Shown: positions 36,301-48,830 of the stretch, one piece after another
Numbering within the stretch: position 1 is the stretch's first letter
Layout: every line of letters begins with the position of its first letter
DNA from: Apteryx mantelli
Lineage: Eukaryota > Chordata > Aves > Apterygiformes > Apterygidae
Reading direction: 5' to 3'
DNA length: 64,000 nt
NCBI RefSeq assembly: GCF_036417845.1
Contig: NC_089980.1
Span: 133,264,516-133,328,515, forward strand
Notes under the pieces: model-generated
The model's database searches: none
What the model was told of the DNA's origin: nothing
Seen by the model: only the letters and a program-made list of their open reading frames with translations
Program-made: the position numbers and the translations under genes

Positions 36301-36325
36301 AAAAAAAAAAGGGGGGAGGAGGGGT
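36301..36325 (+). repeat. A10 / G-rich tract
   Basis: A run of A is followed directly by ggggggaggagggg. It lacks four separate G3 runs, so it is not a canonical quadruplex motif. Confidence 0.85.
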
Positions 36326-36579
36326 GTTTTCCGTAGTGCTTAAGTAACCCTTATGCTCCTGGAGAACAGGGCAGAGTTACTGGGGGGAATTTCTTCTAGT
36401 TCCCTTGCACAGAAAAGCCACAGGCTTTGGTGAAAAGCCGGATGGAAGTATATTCACTGGGACGTGTGGGAAAGAATTCATCACGGGCAACCTCCCTTCG
36501 CCCAGCTCTTTGTTCAAACAATATTAAAACCGCTAAAGGTGCCAAGGGAAGCACTTGAAAGTTAAAAACCTGCCGGCGT

Positions 36580-36690
36580 TCAGACCGCCCGCGCAATCCT
36601 CGTTAACCCTCTGTGCACACGGGTCGGGGTACCAGCTCTCCCGGGCTCGTACACGCCATCGCGCGCAGGTCCGGGCCATTCGGTGCCCTG
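36580..36690. promoter_or_regulatory. CpG-rich patch
   Basis: Dense CpG, for example 'gaccgcccgcgcaatcctcg' near 36583 and 'acacgccatcgcgcgcaggt' near 36651, within the GC-rich 29.5-40 kb domain. Nothing coding is recognised. Confidence 0.4.
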
Positions 36691-37189
36691 ACAGGAGACG
36701 CAGTTTGTTTTCTCTGCCAAGTGTGCTCCTGGGCCTTCTTTAGTCCACGTTACTCGGCCTTTTAGGAAGATCTTTAAAATAGCCATGATACCCCGTGCTT
36801 TCTACGGCAGTGCTGTTTGTAAGTAAGTGCTTCATTAGGTCTCTTCTCGTATCCCGAAGGGGGAAAGGCAGATATTTCACAGTGTGGGAACCGAGACCGG
36901 GAAATTCGGATAAGAGTTTTCACTTCACTTTGGAGGCTCAGTTTTGCCTCCCTAAGACACAATTTTTCGCAGTACTTGCACTGAGCAGCAACTTAAGGGT
37001 GCTGCCGTACCAGTGAATCCGATACGCCGGGAACGCTCCCATCTCCGGGACCAGTGGCACAGAATGGCTTGTGTCCGTACTGGTTTTACCCTCCCAGACT
37101 GGAAGGCTGCCTGCAAGCTGCTTATGAGAAACCGTCTCTGGACAAACCAGCTTCCAAACCATGCCGGGGTCAGAGCCGGTCCGATTCCC

Positions 37190-37330
37190 CGGGCAGTGCT
37201 CGGTAACCGGAGCAGCGTCCGTTCTCCTCCCGCGCTCCCCCACCTTGTTCAGCACCCACCGCCCGTCTCAGCGGTGAACGTGGGCCACCGGCCGCCGGCC
37301 CCACCATCGCCTCCCAGCCGGAGCAGGGCT
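37190..37330. promoter_or_regulatory. CpG-rich patch
   Basis: Dense CpG around 'ccggagcagcgtccgttctc' (37207) and 'ccaccggccgccggccccac' (37285). It is part of the same cluster as the patches at 36580 and 37640. Confidence 0.4.
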
Positions 37331-37584
37331 GCCCCAGCAGCACCAAATAACCCAAAGGCGGACTGGGGAAAAAAAATAGCATGTGGTCACGCTGTGAAAG
37401 GTACTGCCACAATTTGCAAGTAGCAAATTTGGGCTAGAAAAGCAGTATTTGGCCTTTCTTAAGTTATGAGCGTATGACTTTGCAAGCATGGTAATTTTTT
37501 ACTGTAATTTTATTTTGTGTAATGTTTTGTGCGTATGTGCATGTACACACATCCACATTACAGACACACATCCATCCATCCATT

Positions 37585-37614
37585 TATATATATATATGCG
37601 TGTGTACGCACACA
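37585..37614. repeat. 30-base alternating pyrimidine-purine run
   Basis: From tatatat at 37585 through gcgtgtgtacgcacaca at 37598-37614 the sequence alternates pyrimidine and purine without a break, which is a Z-DNA-prone arrangement. It directly precedes the CpG-island-like patch at 37640. Confidence 0.85.
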
Positions 37615-37639
37615 GAGTGGCATCCTTCCCTCAGAGCAG

Positions 37640-37900
37640 CATTTGCATTTGGGGTACCTGTAACGATCGCGTAAAATCGGTGCAGCTGGCATCTGAGATA
37701 CCGCAGGGGACCGGCTGGTTTTCGCACCGCGCCGCGGCTGCAGCGCTGCTCCCGGGGCGGATATTCGTTACACGGCAGCGAGAGCGGTGCTGTCATGCCT
37801 GTCCGGCCAGGAGCGTTCAACACCCCGACCGCGGGGCACGATCCCGAGGGAGAGCCCTTGGCTATCGCAGCCGCTCGCGTGCCTCGCTCCCCGTCAAGCC
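37640..37900. promoter_or_regulatory. CpG-island-like patch, strongest in window
   Basis: By hand count about 33 CpG occur in roughly 260 bases at about 60 percent GC, so CpG is not depleted. Examples are 'gcaccgcgccgcggctgcag' near 37724 and 'gaccgcggggcacgatcccg' near 37827. No exon is recognised. It could be the promoter of an unannotated transcript or an orphan island in the RUNX2 neighbourhood. Confidence 0.6.
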
Positions 37901-38282
37901 GGAGCAGCGCTTGTATTTATGGCGTATGGGCTTAAATCTTTATTCATAAAGCAGCAGCTTTAGCTTTTCATTGTCAACGTGGATGTTGAACTAATCAGAA
38001 AGGGGAGCGGGGAAAGGGTGGGGACCGGAAAAGAGGAGTTTGTGGGAACATAACAATGTTAAAATAAAAAACTCTGCTTGCTGTCAGTTAAGTCTCTCCA
38101 TTAGTTACCTCTACCATTATGGATTCATTTTAAGATCCAGACTTCAATATACATAACTTTAAATCACTAACATCCTTCATGGCTCTGTGATTTGCTGGTT
38201 CCATATGTAGCCTCTTGGCCCATTGCGTTGGCACGGGTTCAATTCTTGTTCTTCCTTTGGGTTACGGTTTCCTTTCTTTGAC

Positions 38283-38304
38283 GGGGAGGGGGGATAGGGA
38301 GGGG
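38283..38304 (+). other. Canonical G-quadruplex motif
   Basis: Four G runs of at least three (4, 6, 3 and 4 bases) are separated by loops of 1, 3 and 1 bases. This fits the G3+N1-7 pattern. It opens the purine-rich tract at 38283-38457. Confidence 0.85.
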
Positions 38305-38457
38305 ATGAAGAGGGAAGGAGCAAAAAAGGGATGGCGAGATAGAAGGCAAGTGATGGGGGAGAGAGAACAGAGGAAAGGAGAGGAGAGGAAGGAAAAGGAG
38401 AAATATCAAAAAAAAAAAAAGAGAGAGAGAGAGAGAAACAGCCTGAAGAAGAAGTAA
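38283..38457 (+). repeat. Purine-rich low-complexity tract
   Basis: About 175 bases are almost all A and G on the plus strand, including a13 near 38408-38420 and (ga)n directly after it. A few T and C interrupt. Such mirror-like purine tracts can form triplex structures. The open frames here, rich in E/K/R on one strand and L/S/F on the other, are artefacts of composition. Confidence 0.9.
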
Positions 38458-38639
38458 AGAAGCAGTGAAAGAAATGCAGAGAGAGGTGAACAATGAGAAA
38501 TGTTGTCCTGAGCAGCCTCCGTTGCCCTGCTGCTTCTGGCAGCTCCGAGAGGCTGAGGAGCGGAGGAGAGGGCTGATGCAGCCCTTCGCCAGCGCCTGAA
38601 CGGCAGCGCCATGCCGCTGTGCTTCCCGCTGCAAACAGA

Positions 38640-39300
38640 CTCAGTCCCTGCCTGAACTTTATAATTAAGCTCGCTGAGATTTTGCTTGGGGTTTGGGCTG
38701 ACAGCTGTATTGAATTTGAGTTTATTGTGTGATTTATCAGGGCCGTCGATGGGCGTCTGGATGATTTAGTGCTGCAAAAATACCTTGGAATGCGACGCGC
38801 AGCAATATCTGCATTATTAATAACAATAATAATAAAGATAAATGTCCCTCCCCAGAGCTTTCGATGGCCGTGCCACTTAATTTAACATTTTAACAGTGGC
38901 ATGTGGCCTCTCCGTGGCACCTGGCAACGTCTGATGGATTCGAGCAGGCAAAGAAAAGGTTATTTGTCAAACGCTCAGCCTCAACTGCACGGTATTTTGA
39001 AAGCTCCAGGTCAGAGCAGCCTGAGCCGCATTCCTGCCCCTGACATTCAGCGAGACTGAACTTTGTCATGTTATTAAGCTGTCAGCAGCGCTGGGGCGTT
39101 ATTTAGATTTCTGGTGGGAACTCCTCGCGCATGCTTGGGGTGCTCTAGTGGGATTATATCAACACCATTGTAAAACACACACAAATGAGCTGTGCCGTAA
39201 TTACCACATGAAGCCCTCGCTAGGCTGGGTTAATCAGCAGAGAATGGCAATAGCAGATAAACACAAACGGGCCTCCGGGATGTTTATTCCGGTGGCGACA
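38640..39300. promoter_or_regulatory. Candidate conserved non-coding element
   Basis: The text has no repeat decay and includes homeodomain and GATA-like words: 'gcattattaataacaataat' near 38811, 'gataaatgtcc' near 38839, 'gttatttgtcaaacgctcag' near 38959 and 'gtaattaccacatgaag' near 39197. The last contains accaca, the complement of a RUNX core (tgtggt). Inference only; conservation was not tested. Confidence 0.35.
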
Positions 39301-42232
39301 GTGCCATTGTTTCCGGCAGTGCCATTGGCACCCGCGCGGCGCGTGGGGACGCGGCACAGGGCTCTGCTTGCTTTCGTGCACCAGGCGTCCTGCAGACTGG
39401 GCCAGCAGGACGAGGGCTGGGAAGACCCGGACTGTAGGGAGCCGAAGCATTCAGAAACGTGCTTCTGGGAAAAACAAGGAAAACTCTTTGTCTAGATCCA
39501 CCAGGTAGGACAGAGCCCGGTTTCCATGCATCTCTCCCCGCAATGCTCGCTGAAGTGGAAGGGATAATTATGGCTTTATCGGTTCCAGCTGCCTGTAGGA
39601 AAGGATGCACTTGGGAAAAGCAGCTGCCTGGGGAGTTTTGTTGGTTGCCTATCAACAAATCACATTTTTAATGTCCTTTTACTCTTCACTTTTCAGGGTG
39701 AAACGCAACCTGGTTTAAATCGGCAGGGGAAGGACTGCACGGCTCTGCAGCCATAAGCCACGGTGGTAGAGCTTGCACCAACCGCCCTGGGCAGCGCAGG
39801 AGGGCAGAGATCTTCCTTAGCATGTTCTCCCCTCCCTGCCCAGCAAATCACACCGGTTTTGTGTCCACAGCACCTACATGCTGTAACTAATGTCATGGAC
39901 CACAATTTACCGAGCAAACAGCCGAGCTCCAGGAAGGGAAGAGGAATAGGGCAGTGGTGAATTACAAGAGAAACTTGGAGACACTGCGCAGGGGAAAGAA
40001 AGCCAAAGTCGAGAAGCAGCGCTGCTCACCCACCCGCAGCGAGGGCTTTTCTCTGGGCCTTTTTGCTGCCTGCTGGGTTTGTGGGGAAGTATAGCGAGAG
40101 CCTCCTTGGAAAGGCTCTTCTGTGAGTCCCCAAGTGTCCCTGCCCTCGCTCACTTCTGGGAACAGGCAGGACACCAGAGACTGAATAACCATGACTATCT
40201 CACTGGTATTTCATCCCCTTCTCCATGAGCCACATCTATCCCGTGCTCCATGTTAGCTCTTGACCTCCCGTCTCATGGGGGTCCACCAGCCTCAGCAGAG
40301 ACCACTGGGGTTAAAAATGCAATTGATATATACTAACTAGTGATCCCTTTTCTCCTCAGAGCCAGCTCTGCTGTGCTAGCCAGAGACATGGACACCACAG
40401 ATTTGCTTCTCTTCTGGCTTTACCTTCCCTCAGTGAGACCAGTGAAAACCTGCTGTCTTCAAGGAACACCCAGAGGGCCGTGAGGGCGGCTCATTGCCTG
40501 CAGGGAGATGCCAGTGAGGGACCCGGCCGGGAGCCCCTTGATGTGCTGGTGCTTTGGGATCACAGGAGCACAATCTACTTGTAAATGCATCCCTGAATTC
40601 ACAGCTCATAGATCTTCTGTGGTGACACAGCAAGAGAAGCACCTTTGAATAGCCCCAGCCTCTGAACAGCACTAATCAGCACCTTTAAAACATCAGGTCT
40701 TCTTTAAAGTGTCCGCAGCTGGGCACCAAAAACTAGTGAAACCTAAATCATTAAAGACATCTGAAAAATAAACATATATATAGACAAAAGAATTTGGAAC
40801 AATCAGCAGTTATGCAGTGATGAATTGTTCATCTTGTAATATACATTTTCCTTAGGGTTGCATGAATTTTCCTAAGCAGGAAAGTAAGAAAATAAACACC
40901 TTTGTTCCTAATATGCTTGAGCACTGCATATTTCATACCCAGATTTCTTGCCTTGGTGCTTGATTTCACTTTGCCTTCAATCAAGAACTTCAGCAGCTTC
41001 AGAAGAGAAAGCATCATATATTATTTTCCTCATAGCTGCAAAGCTATTTGCTTAATGTTTAAGAGAAAATGTGGAGCTTGCTTGACAAAGAGGGAGTTAA
41101 AAATATTCCCCCATGAAAGGGAAAGTATTGTGACATTTGAAAGCTAATTCTTCCTGGGACTCAAGGTTTTTACCAGTGATCTGCATCCACAGCCCTTCCC
41201 AAAGCACTCTATCATCAAATGATTCAATGTCATCATCAAAGAATTTTTGGCTACTGACTTTCCTTTAATAATAGTTGAGAAATTTAATGAAAGGAGAGAT
41301 CTGCATAGACTTCTTCCTAAATTGGATGAAATCCTGCTTTTTTCTTTCTTTCTTTCTCTTTTTTTTTGGTAATATTTCTGCTCAGAGAAAATTATAGCCT
41401 CTGGTGCCAATGATGTGCTCTGTATGTTTTGTTTATTACAGCGGTTTTAACTGGAACCATGGGTGAGGGAGTATCATTATAAAATTCTTGATAGCCCTGA
41501 TATATTTGTGCAAACATAGTTGTGGGCACTGAAGGCAATAGATGAGAAGATTTTTTTCAAAGCATTTTCTCCTTATTTTAGGCATCTGCTCAGTCACTTA
41601 AATGGGGTTCATGCCTCATATGGGGTACAGTTCAGTTCATTTCACCCTGGCTTCCCCTAGGAGAATCGCCCTCTAGGTAGAGAGTCCAAGATACTGGTCC
41701 AAACTGGGCATCTAACTTGGAGTGTCCAACTGCAGTTGAGCTGGAGGCTGCTTTCTGTAGCCATGGCTTGAGCCGAGACACGGCTCCTTGTGGTCCCCGG
41801 GCTGCCAGCCCCTTCCTGGTGATTGCCATCGCCGCAGCAGGAGCGTGGCAAGGAGATGTGGGTCTTCTTCCACGTGGCCGCTGAGGACAGCCTAGAGGAG
41901 TTGTACAAACCGGGGCCAACCACAGTTTGCACTGAAACCCACCTGGGCACGCGAGCTGAGCGCTCCAGGCAGTGTGCAGTGCTGGTGAGGAAGAGGTGGC
42001 CACCCCACGTTTGTGAAAAGTTGGTGTTGGTTCCCAGAGAGCTGCAAATTCACACCAGACCCACAGTACCCAGGCCTTCCTGTGAAGACAAGCGCTGGAA
42101 ATCAGGCCTGCTGATGCTCTCTTTGCAACTCTCTGTATTTCTTTCCCTTTATTTACCAAATTGCTTCTGTCTCCCTGTAGGACTGCAAGAGATGACAGTT
42201 GTGGAGATAAACAAGGAATCATTTGAAACAGT

Positions 42233-42244
42233 GGGGGGGGGGGG
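42233..42244 (+). repeat. G12 homopolymer
   Basis: Twelve consecutive G. Runs this long are prone to slippage and sequencing error. Confidence 0.95.
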
Positions 42245-43082
42245 AGGATCAGATTTTCTAAAGAGCTGAGAGCTGGATTTCTTCCCGTTCAATATCTACA
42301 GGCTGGGCCAGATTTTCCGAGGAAGTCAGCCAGCAGCATTGAGTGACTCCCTCTGGGACACTGGTACCGCACTTTGCAAAAAGCCTGGTTCACAAAGACG
42401 CTAAAACCTTCTAGAAACCTGCCTGATGAGAATCACACCATGATGGAGGGAGGTCTGCTTATTTTATTTATCTTAATCTGACCAATAAGGCTCAATTAGG
42501 TGACGGCAATGCAGAGGGAAGGGAGCTGAGCTTTTTACATACCTTTAAGAGCTGCTGCATCACTAAGGACTAAGTGTTGCCTCTGCTAAGCATGGTGCAT
42601 CTTGGTGTGACCCAGCAAAGCCTTGGAGCTCACTGTGAACCTTTTGGTTAGGACTATCCTCACCTAACATTGGCCATCTCTGACTGAGGTGTCTCTGCCA
42701 CCAATGAAGTGAGATGATCACCTCCAAAAAGCCATTTACCTTGCCTGTCTTAGACACTTCTCTGAGGATGGGAGGAACAACCTTCTCTTCCAGAAGACCA
42801 GCTCTAGAGAGACATGTAGCTTTAGGATGGCAGGGGTAACTGCTAGCAACACATGATTAGTAGGAAGTGCACCAGGCAAGAGACATCCCCCACTGGAGCC
42901 AGGGGGAAAGCTCTCATGAACATCACTGCAGATCAGGGGTGAGCTGGGTGAGGACTATAAAGAAAGAGTCCTGTGCACCATAAGGCTGAATTGATTTACA
43001 ACCAAGGAAGGGAATATTCTGGAGCCTACAAGATCCCTGCTGGGGAGCACAAAGAAATACTCCTCTTTCATCAGCACAACTG

Positions 43083-43135
43083 GAATTAATCTGGATTTAT
43101 TCTAGTGTAAAGAAGAACAAAATTCAGTCTGTAAT
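43083..43135. repeat. Half of a palindromic repeat
   Basis: 'ggaattaatctggatttatt' followed by 'ctagtgtaaagaagaacaaa' matches one arm of the palindromic family (compare the 'tcagtgtaactgagagcac' words at 16924). The second arm is not evident. Confidence 0.45.
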
Positions 43136-43522
43136 TTTACCCTCCTCTCTCCTTCCTCTACTCCCCTATGTGCATAAAAAATGAGTCCTGAGCCCAGCTC
43201 CGAAGAAGAGACAACGTAAGGTCCACATGCTGAGAGTGTTTGGAAAATGTTGTTTATATGATAAGGTCATCATCTGAGACAGGGGGAGAGATGGTGGGGA
43301 CAGAGACAAAACACTTGAGAAAGGAAGGAAAGCAGTAAAAAAGACTGGTTACTCAACCTCAGGATAAATTTAGAATAAATAAATATGTAAATGCCTTGTT
43401 GACTCATTCCCTATAGGCATCTTGTCCCTTAGGAGGAACTCTGAAGGTGAAATGTGAATGAGAAAAGAAGTGTCTTGGGAGAGCAATAGTGGTTTTGACT
43501 ATTTCGGCTGAACCTTGTCTTT

Positions 43523-43561
43523 CTGTTGTTGTTGCTGCTGCTGCTACTGCTACTGCTGCTG
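43523..43561 (+). repeat. CTG/TTG trinucleotide microsatellite
   Basis: Thirteen triplets of ctg, ttg and cta type lie in tandem. A minus-strand open frame across it would encode a serine/asparagine run, but no gene is supported here. Confidence 0.9.
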
Positions 43562-46500
43562 AAGCTGGTTTTTTTAACCAGAGACACCATGACTTTGTTG
43601 ATGTTGGTAGTTTGAACAGTGCTAGGGAACATTTTCAGGAGCAGCCCCTTGGTTGTCTCTGCTGCTAAATTGTCTGAATTATCCTCAGCAAACTTCTGGC
43701 CTGAACCTAGCTGTGCCCAGCTGCAAGCTGGGAGCTGGCAGAGACCGGGGACCGTTGCCGGTAGCAGTTTGGATGCAGCCGCTCACTTTGGGGCCCTAAG
43801 AAAATCTAGTAGTGTGGACATGAACAGCCAGACAAGGTTTGCTCCCATGTTTACTTTACTAGCACAGACACAATCTGTGAGCTTTTGGCCAAAATTCAGT
43901 AAAATACTTAAATCTACAACCATCCTAAACAACTAGAGGCAGATTTCTGGAAGGTGTTGGGGTGGGAATTTGTGAGACGGATAAGAACCAGGGTTGTCTT
44001 TGCTTCCTGGCCTTGGGCCATGCTATCCTGCCCCTCCACTTTGCTGACTCCGCTGCATCTACAACCCCTATCTGAGCTGAATCAGCTCAGTAAAACAGCA
44101 GGAAATGGCACATTTCCACACTTGTTATGTTGGATGAATCTTTTGACAGTTTACTGAGCCAGACTGACCCAGCAAGTGGTCAAAGAAGATGACCTGGAGC
44201 TAGAGGTGCAAGGTCAAGAGAGGGGACCGGGGATCCAGAGCCTGTGTGAGGTAACAGGAAGGATCTCCAAGGGTCTGAGTGGGTCTTCAGCCTGGTCCAT
44301 GAATATGCCACCGATGACAGTGGGATCCCTCAATTAGGCATGGCCTTAAATACCTTCCTTAACTGGGTGTTCCCATTTGGCAGGTCTGTTCTGTTGTGTA
44401 TTGTCTTTTCTCTTTCCTTTCACACCCTATACAGTATTCCCATCTCTCATTTCTCTTCTCTGCTGTATCTTGGCTTGTGTTTTGATAGGGAACACATGCA
44501 TATTTCATATATGTGCAGTCTTGTATATATGTTGCTCCTGCCAAGGATGAGCCTATTCTATATCAGAAACACAGTTATGTATGGAGGAGGGAGTAATCCA
44601 AAGTTTATTATTAATTGTAACTCCTGATATTTGGCAGTTAGGGATCAAAACCTTGAATGCTGGGAACATATAATTCATTGTAACAGCCTCAGACCAGCCC
44701 ATGCTAAGAAACCAAATTTCAATATGTTACAGAGTACCTATTCTTAGGGTGTGTCCTACTTATTTTAAGGAATTTCTGTTTCAAAAGTCCTAATATGAAA
44801 AAAAAGAGATATAATTCCTATTTGCAATAGTTTCATTGCCATTTCTTATCATGATAGGGATGGGGAAATGTCAGTTCTTCCCATGAGAAGTTACCGATTC
44901 AACCAAAAGGTATTAGTTAGAAAGGGAGAAAAACCCCATCAGGTGGGTAATATTCAACACAAAAAAATTAGGAACGAGCAAAACCAGGAAAATGACTAGA
45001 AAATTAGGAAAGGTTGGAAAGAGATGATTACAAATCAATGGGAAAAGGAGGAAATAGTTTTCTTTAGTTGCTATTTGAGCAAACTCCAGTCAATGATTAT
45101 GCAGAACTTTACTCTTTTGGGGCATTCTTGAAAACTAAAATTGAGTAGACATCCATATTTACTAATATTTTATATAGTTTTGTCTTAGAATCTTTTGAAT
45201 AATAGGACTGGCTAGTTTTAGTGTAGTACCTTACACCCACGGTACGTAAGGTTATGGTACCCCCTCTTTTAAGGGGCACAGAGAGACATTGGTAAGGCAA
45301 GTGCTAGAAGATATCTGCAGCTTATGGGTTATCCATGAGACAAAGCCACCTACTTAAACTTAGACTGTGTTAAAAGATCTATGGTGTAAATGGAAGTAGA
45401 GAGAAAATCATCGGTCTCCTGTTGCACTGTTGCGTTAAACAAGGCTACTGGCAGAAGCTGAACCAGTTTAAGAAACGAGTACAACTGTGCATTGGGGGGA
45501 ACAGCAAAGCAGTGTGTTTGTTTCCATGATACGTGAATTATTGCCACTTATGGATTTGGTTATGAAGAAGGTTTTCTTCCTCTGTCCAAGATTTAATGGA
45601 AAATCAGAACTCTTCTATAACTAAAAAAAATTGCAATTTGGACAATGTCAAAGGTATCAGCCAGTTCCAACATGGAGAAACAGCTTGGGGGGACTTGTTT
45701 GCTTAAGAAGCACAAGATGTCATTCCAAGTCTTCCACCTGGTAGATCTCACTCTACCCCAGGCTGATATTTGCGAACACACTGGGCATGTTTGCCCGTTT
45801 TTTATGAAATAAACCATTTTCAGGAACTTAGTACCTTTACACCATGGACCCTCCAAAGGAAGACTGTATATCTTGATTTTCTCTGTGCATTTGTGAGAGA
45901 AACAAGAACCTTCCTGCTCATACCATGAGACAGTGTTCATGCTGGGAACAGATGCCCCTGCTCCATACACTACCACGTCTTCCCCTCTCTGCTTCTGCTG
46001 CTGGGCGCTGCCACCTGGGCATGTGGATAACGCTCCTTGGACTTTTCCAGGTAAAACAAGCCCTCATTTTGAATTGCCTTTCAGAAATCCCTTCCTGATA
46101 TACAATTTCAAGGGTTTTCCGGTGTTTCCTCTGCGTGTTGTATCTGTAAAAGTTTCTCTTTAGGGTATGTCTTTGCTGAGAGCAGTTCTCTCAATGACTG
46201 CTTTCTTCTTGTATAAAGGAAACCCTTCACTGTCAGACTGGAATAAAGATGTAGTTCTGCCTTGAAAGCTAAACCACATGAAAAGGGGGCAACATGCGGA
46301 GGCAGGACTTTGTTAAAAGGCGCTGGTGGTGATGGGTCCAGACGTGATTGGTCCCAGCTGCCCAGCCTGTTTCTCCGCTGGGGACCACCACCACCCCCCT
46401 CACGTGGGCACAGCCACTTTACTCACAGTGTGATGCCTTCTCGCAAACCCACTTTCACTGGCAGCATCAGCTCATACACGGGGATGTGAGAGGGGTGAGG

Positions 46501-48714
46501 AGGCAGAAAGTTATTGCATGCTAGATATGAGATGGAGGCTCAGGTGGGGGCGATGCAGACCACAGGAGGTGGCAATGTCACTGGCCATCCCCTCATGTCT
46601 CTTGGAGCCCTAGTTTTGCAGCTCTTTCTACCAGGCTTGCCCACTTGCAATAGTGAAAAGGGTCAAAATGTGACTGAATCATTCATTCAGCTCAGAAGGA
46701 TGTGACCACATTATATGCAATTATGCTGACTGCCTCTTAGCCAAAAAACAGGCAATGCAATTGTGTTAAAGCTTTTCTCATGCACATTGTAACAATTAAT
46801 CTCAGATCCTCAGTGGGTCAGGTAAGGCAGAGGAGCAGAAGATCCACCCCACACACACTCATCTCAGTGGCTCCATATTTCCTCCTCCTCAAAAGTGTGG
46901 GGAGCTCGAAAGTTAGAAAGCTGCACTGCCCCTGGGGAGAAAGCGCGATGCTCCAGCAACGCGTAGCCGCTGTGGTTCTGGCACCAGCGGAGCTGACTGC
47001 CACACTTTTGCCAGCGGATCACTCAAGGCAACAGAGAATTCAGTTCAGGGGGAATTCGGGGAAATTGCTTTTTTAATGACAGGGCAGGAGTTTCACCCAC
47101 CTCTTTCACCCTAGCCTGAATGCTACAGTGAGTAGTTATCTGTAGGAATTGGCTCCTTCCGTCGGTCTGAGTCATTTTTCTGAGTCTTAAGTTTTAAGGG
47201 ATTTTTTGTGGCTGCACATCGACTCTGGTTTTGTCCCTGGCATCCCTACAGGAAACTCAGCCCCGCAGCTCTGGTGTCAGACTCAGCAAAACAGCCCTAG
47301 ACTGAGTGGGAAGAGCTAGACCCTCTGGGAGAACGGACACAGCGCAAAGAGGCAGGGTGAGAAGTTGCCCCGTTGCCCTTGTTATTCCAGTTTTGTGGAT
47401 AACCAGAAGGTTACAGCCTTCAGCACTCCTGCCAGTCAGAGCTATTTTTAATTAAAAATAAAACCAGGAAATTTTTAATAGGGACAAACCAATAGTGGGC
47501 TGTGTCACTGGCAAGTTCTAAAAATTATACTGCTGCGTCGTTGTTAAAAGACAAAAGCATCATTTCTGTTACTTTCTTTTCCCTCTTTTTTTTTTTCTCT
47601 TTTAAAGATCAGCCATGGATCCAAAGATTAAAAAGCACTTTTCCTGCTAAAGACATCTACTTTTAAACTGGTGCAGGGGCAGAAAGCTCAGCCTGTGGCA
47701 CTGATACAATATGGACTTGCATCTATAAACTGACAAGGGTTTGGTCACCAGTATGTTCTACACAGACATTGCCCTCATATTACAGTGTGCTTATATCTTG
47801 CTCTGCTCTCCAAAAACCCCATAAGATATCAGAATATATGTGGTAGCTCATCAGTGATCAAACGGGAATTAACTGGAAGATGTGTAAGCCATTCACTCAG
47901 TAGAAAACAGAAATGTGTGTGATGGAAAAAAATGATGTGTTTGGCTCAAAGGAGATTACTAGATCAAATTTTCAAGAATTATTCTTGTCATTAACCATTT
48001 CTTTAGAAAGAGCTTATTTAATGCGGTCATTAGTCACTTTAGCATGAAAGGCTGATGAGATGTGCTGATGATACAAGGAGTAGGACTGGTCTATAATGCA
48101 GGGAGAACTGATGTCTTGAGGGAGACAAAAGTGGAAACAGGGTGATATTCAATACAGAAAACCCAAGGATTTCACTTTGGAATATATAATGGTAATTTTT
48201 GCTGTAACAACACGGCCATTGGCTGGAAGTAACTGAGATGGAGAAAGCATTGGTTTATCAGCTGATAATGTGGTGATTCTGAGCCACCAATGTAATGAAA
48301 CCAGAACAAGACAAAAGTCTTCCCAGGATATATTAAGCAAGGGAGATATTGTGACACTGTTGTGCAAGAACTGTATATTGCCTACTTTCAAGAAAGATGG
48401 AGTCATCTGTGGCGATGACAAAGCTGATCAGAGGACCAGATAATCAACCGCACAAGACTGGACTAAGGAGTACCACTAAATGGACTAACTTGGGCTGCAG
48501 AAACAACCTTGGCATGTTTTGCATGAAACTTTCCTCCAGACAAATTAGCTGTTCTCTTTTCAGCTGGGTTGTGGCTGGATGTGAAGTAGCTCCTGTAGGG
48601 CTTTGGAGACAGAGCAGCGAAAGCGAGCGTCTGTGTAGGCTCTGCTCCACTGAACACCCCTTGGTGGAAACAGAGCAGCAGCTTCTGGTGCGGTCACCCT
48701 ACAGTGTCCGCTTC

Positions 48715-48830
48715 AACGTGCCGGCAACCTCTTCTGAAGCATCTGATACCAGTCACTGTCAGCGAGTCGTTCTGGATGAGATGAGCAGCTATTTCCAGTT
48801 TGGCAGCCTGGCAATTTTTGTTTCCCTGGG
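48715..48830 (+). mobile_element. Ancient CR1 LINE 3' end fragment, sense
   Basis: 'cctcttctgaagcatctgat' (48728) leads to 'accagtcactgtcag' and then to 'ctatttccagtttggcagcc' (48789). This follows the old CR1 3' wording 'cctctgaagcatctggcactggccactg...cagtatggcag'. The copy is old and edges are uncertain. Confidence 0.45.

Noticed and set aside
38215..38634. Open frames rich in E/K/R (plus) and L/S/F (minus)
   Set aside because: They are produced by the purine-rich tract at 38283-38457, not by a gene.
41632..42222. 196-codon open frame on the minus strand
   Set aside because: No domain or splice context; a 148-codon frame overlaps it on the plus strand, which suggests a locally stop-poor composition.
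43429..43632. Minus-strand frame with a serine/asparagine run
   Set aside because: The run is the translated CTG/TTG microsatellite; there is no support for a protein.
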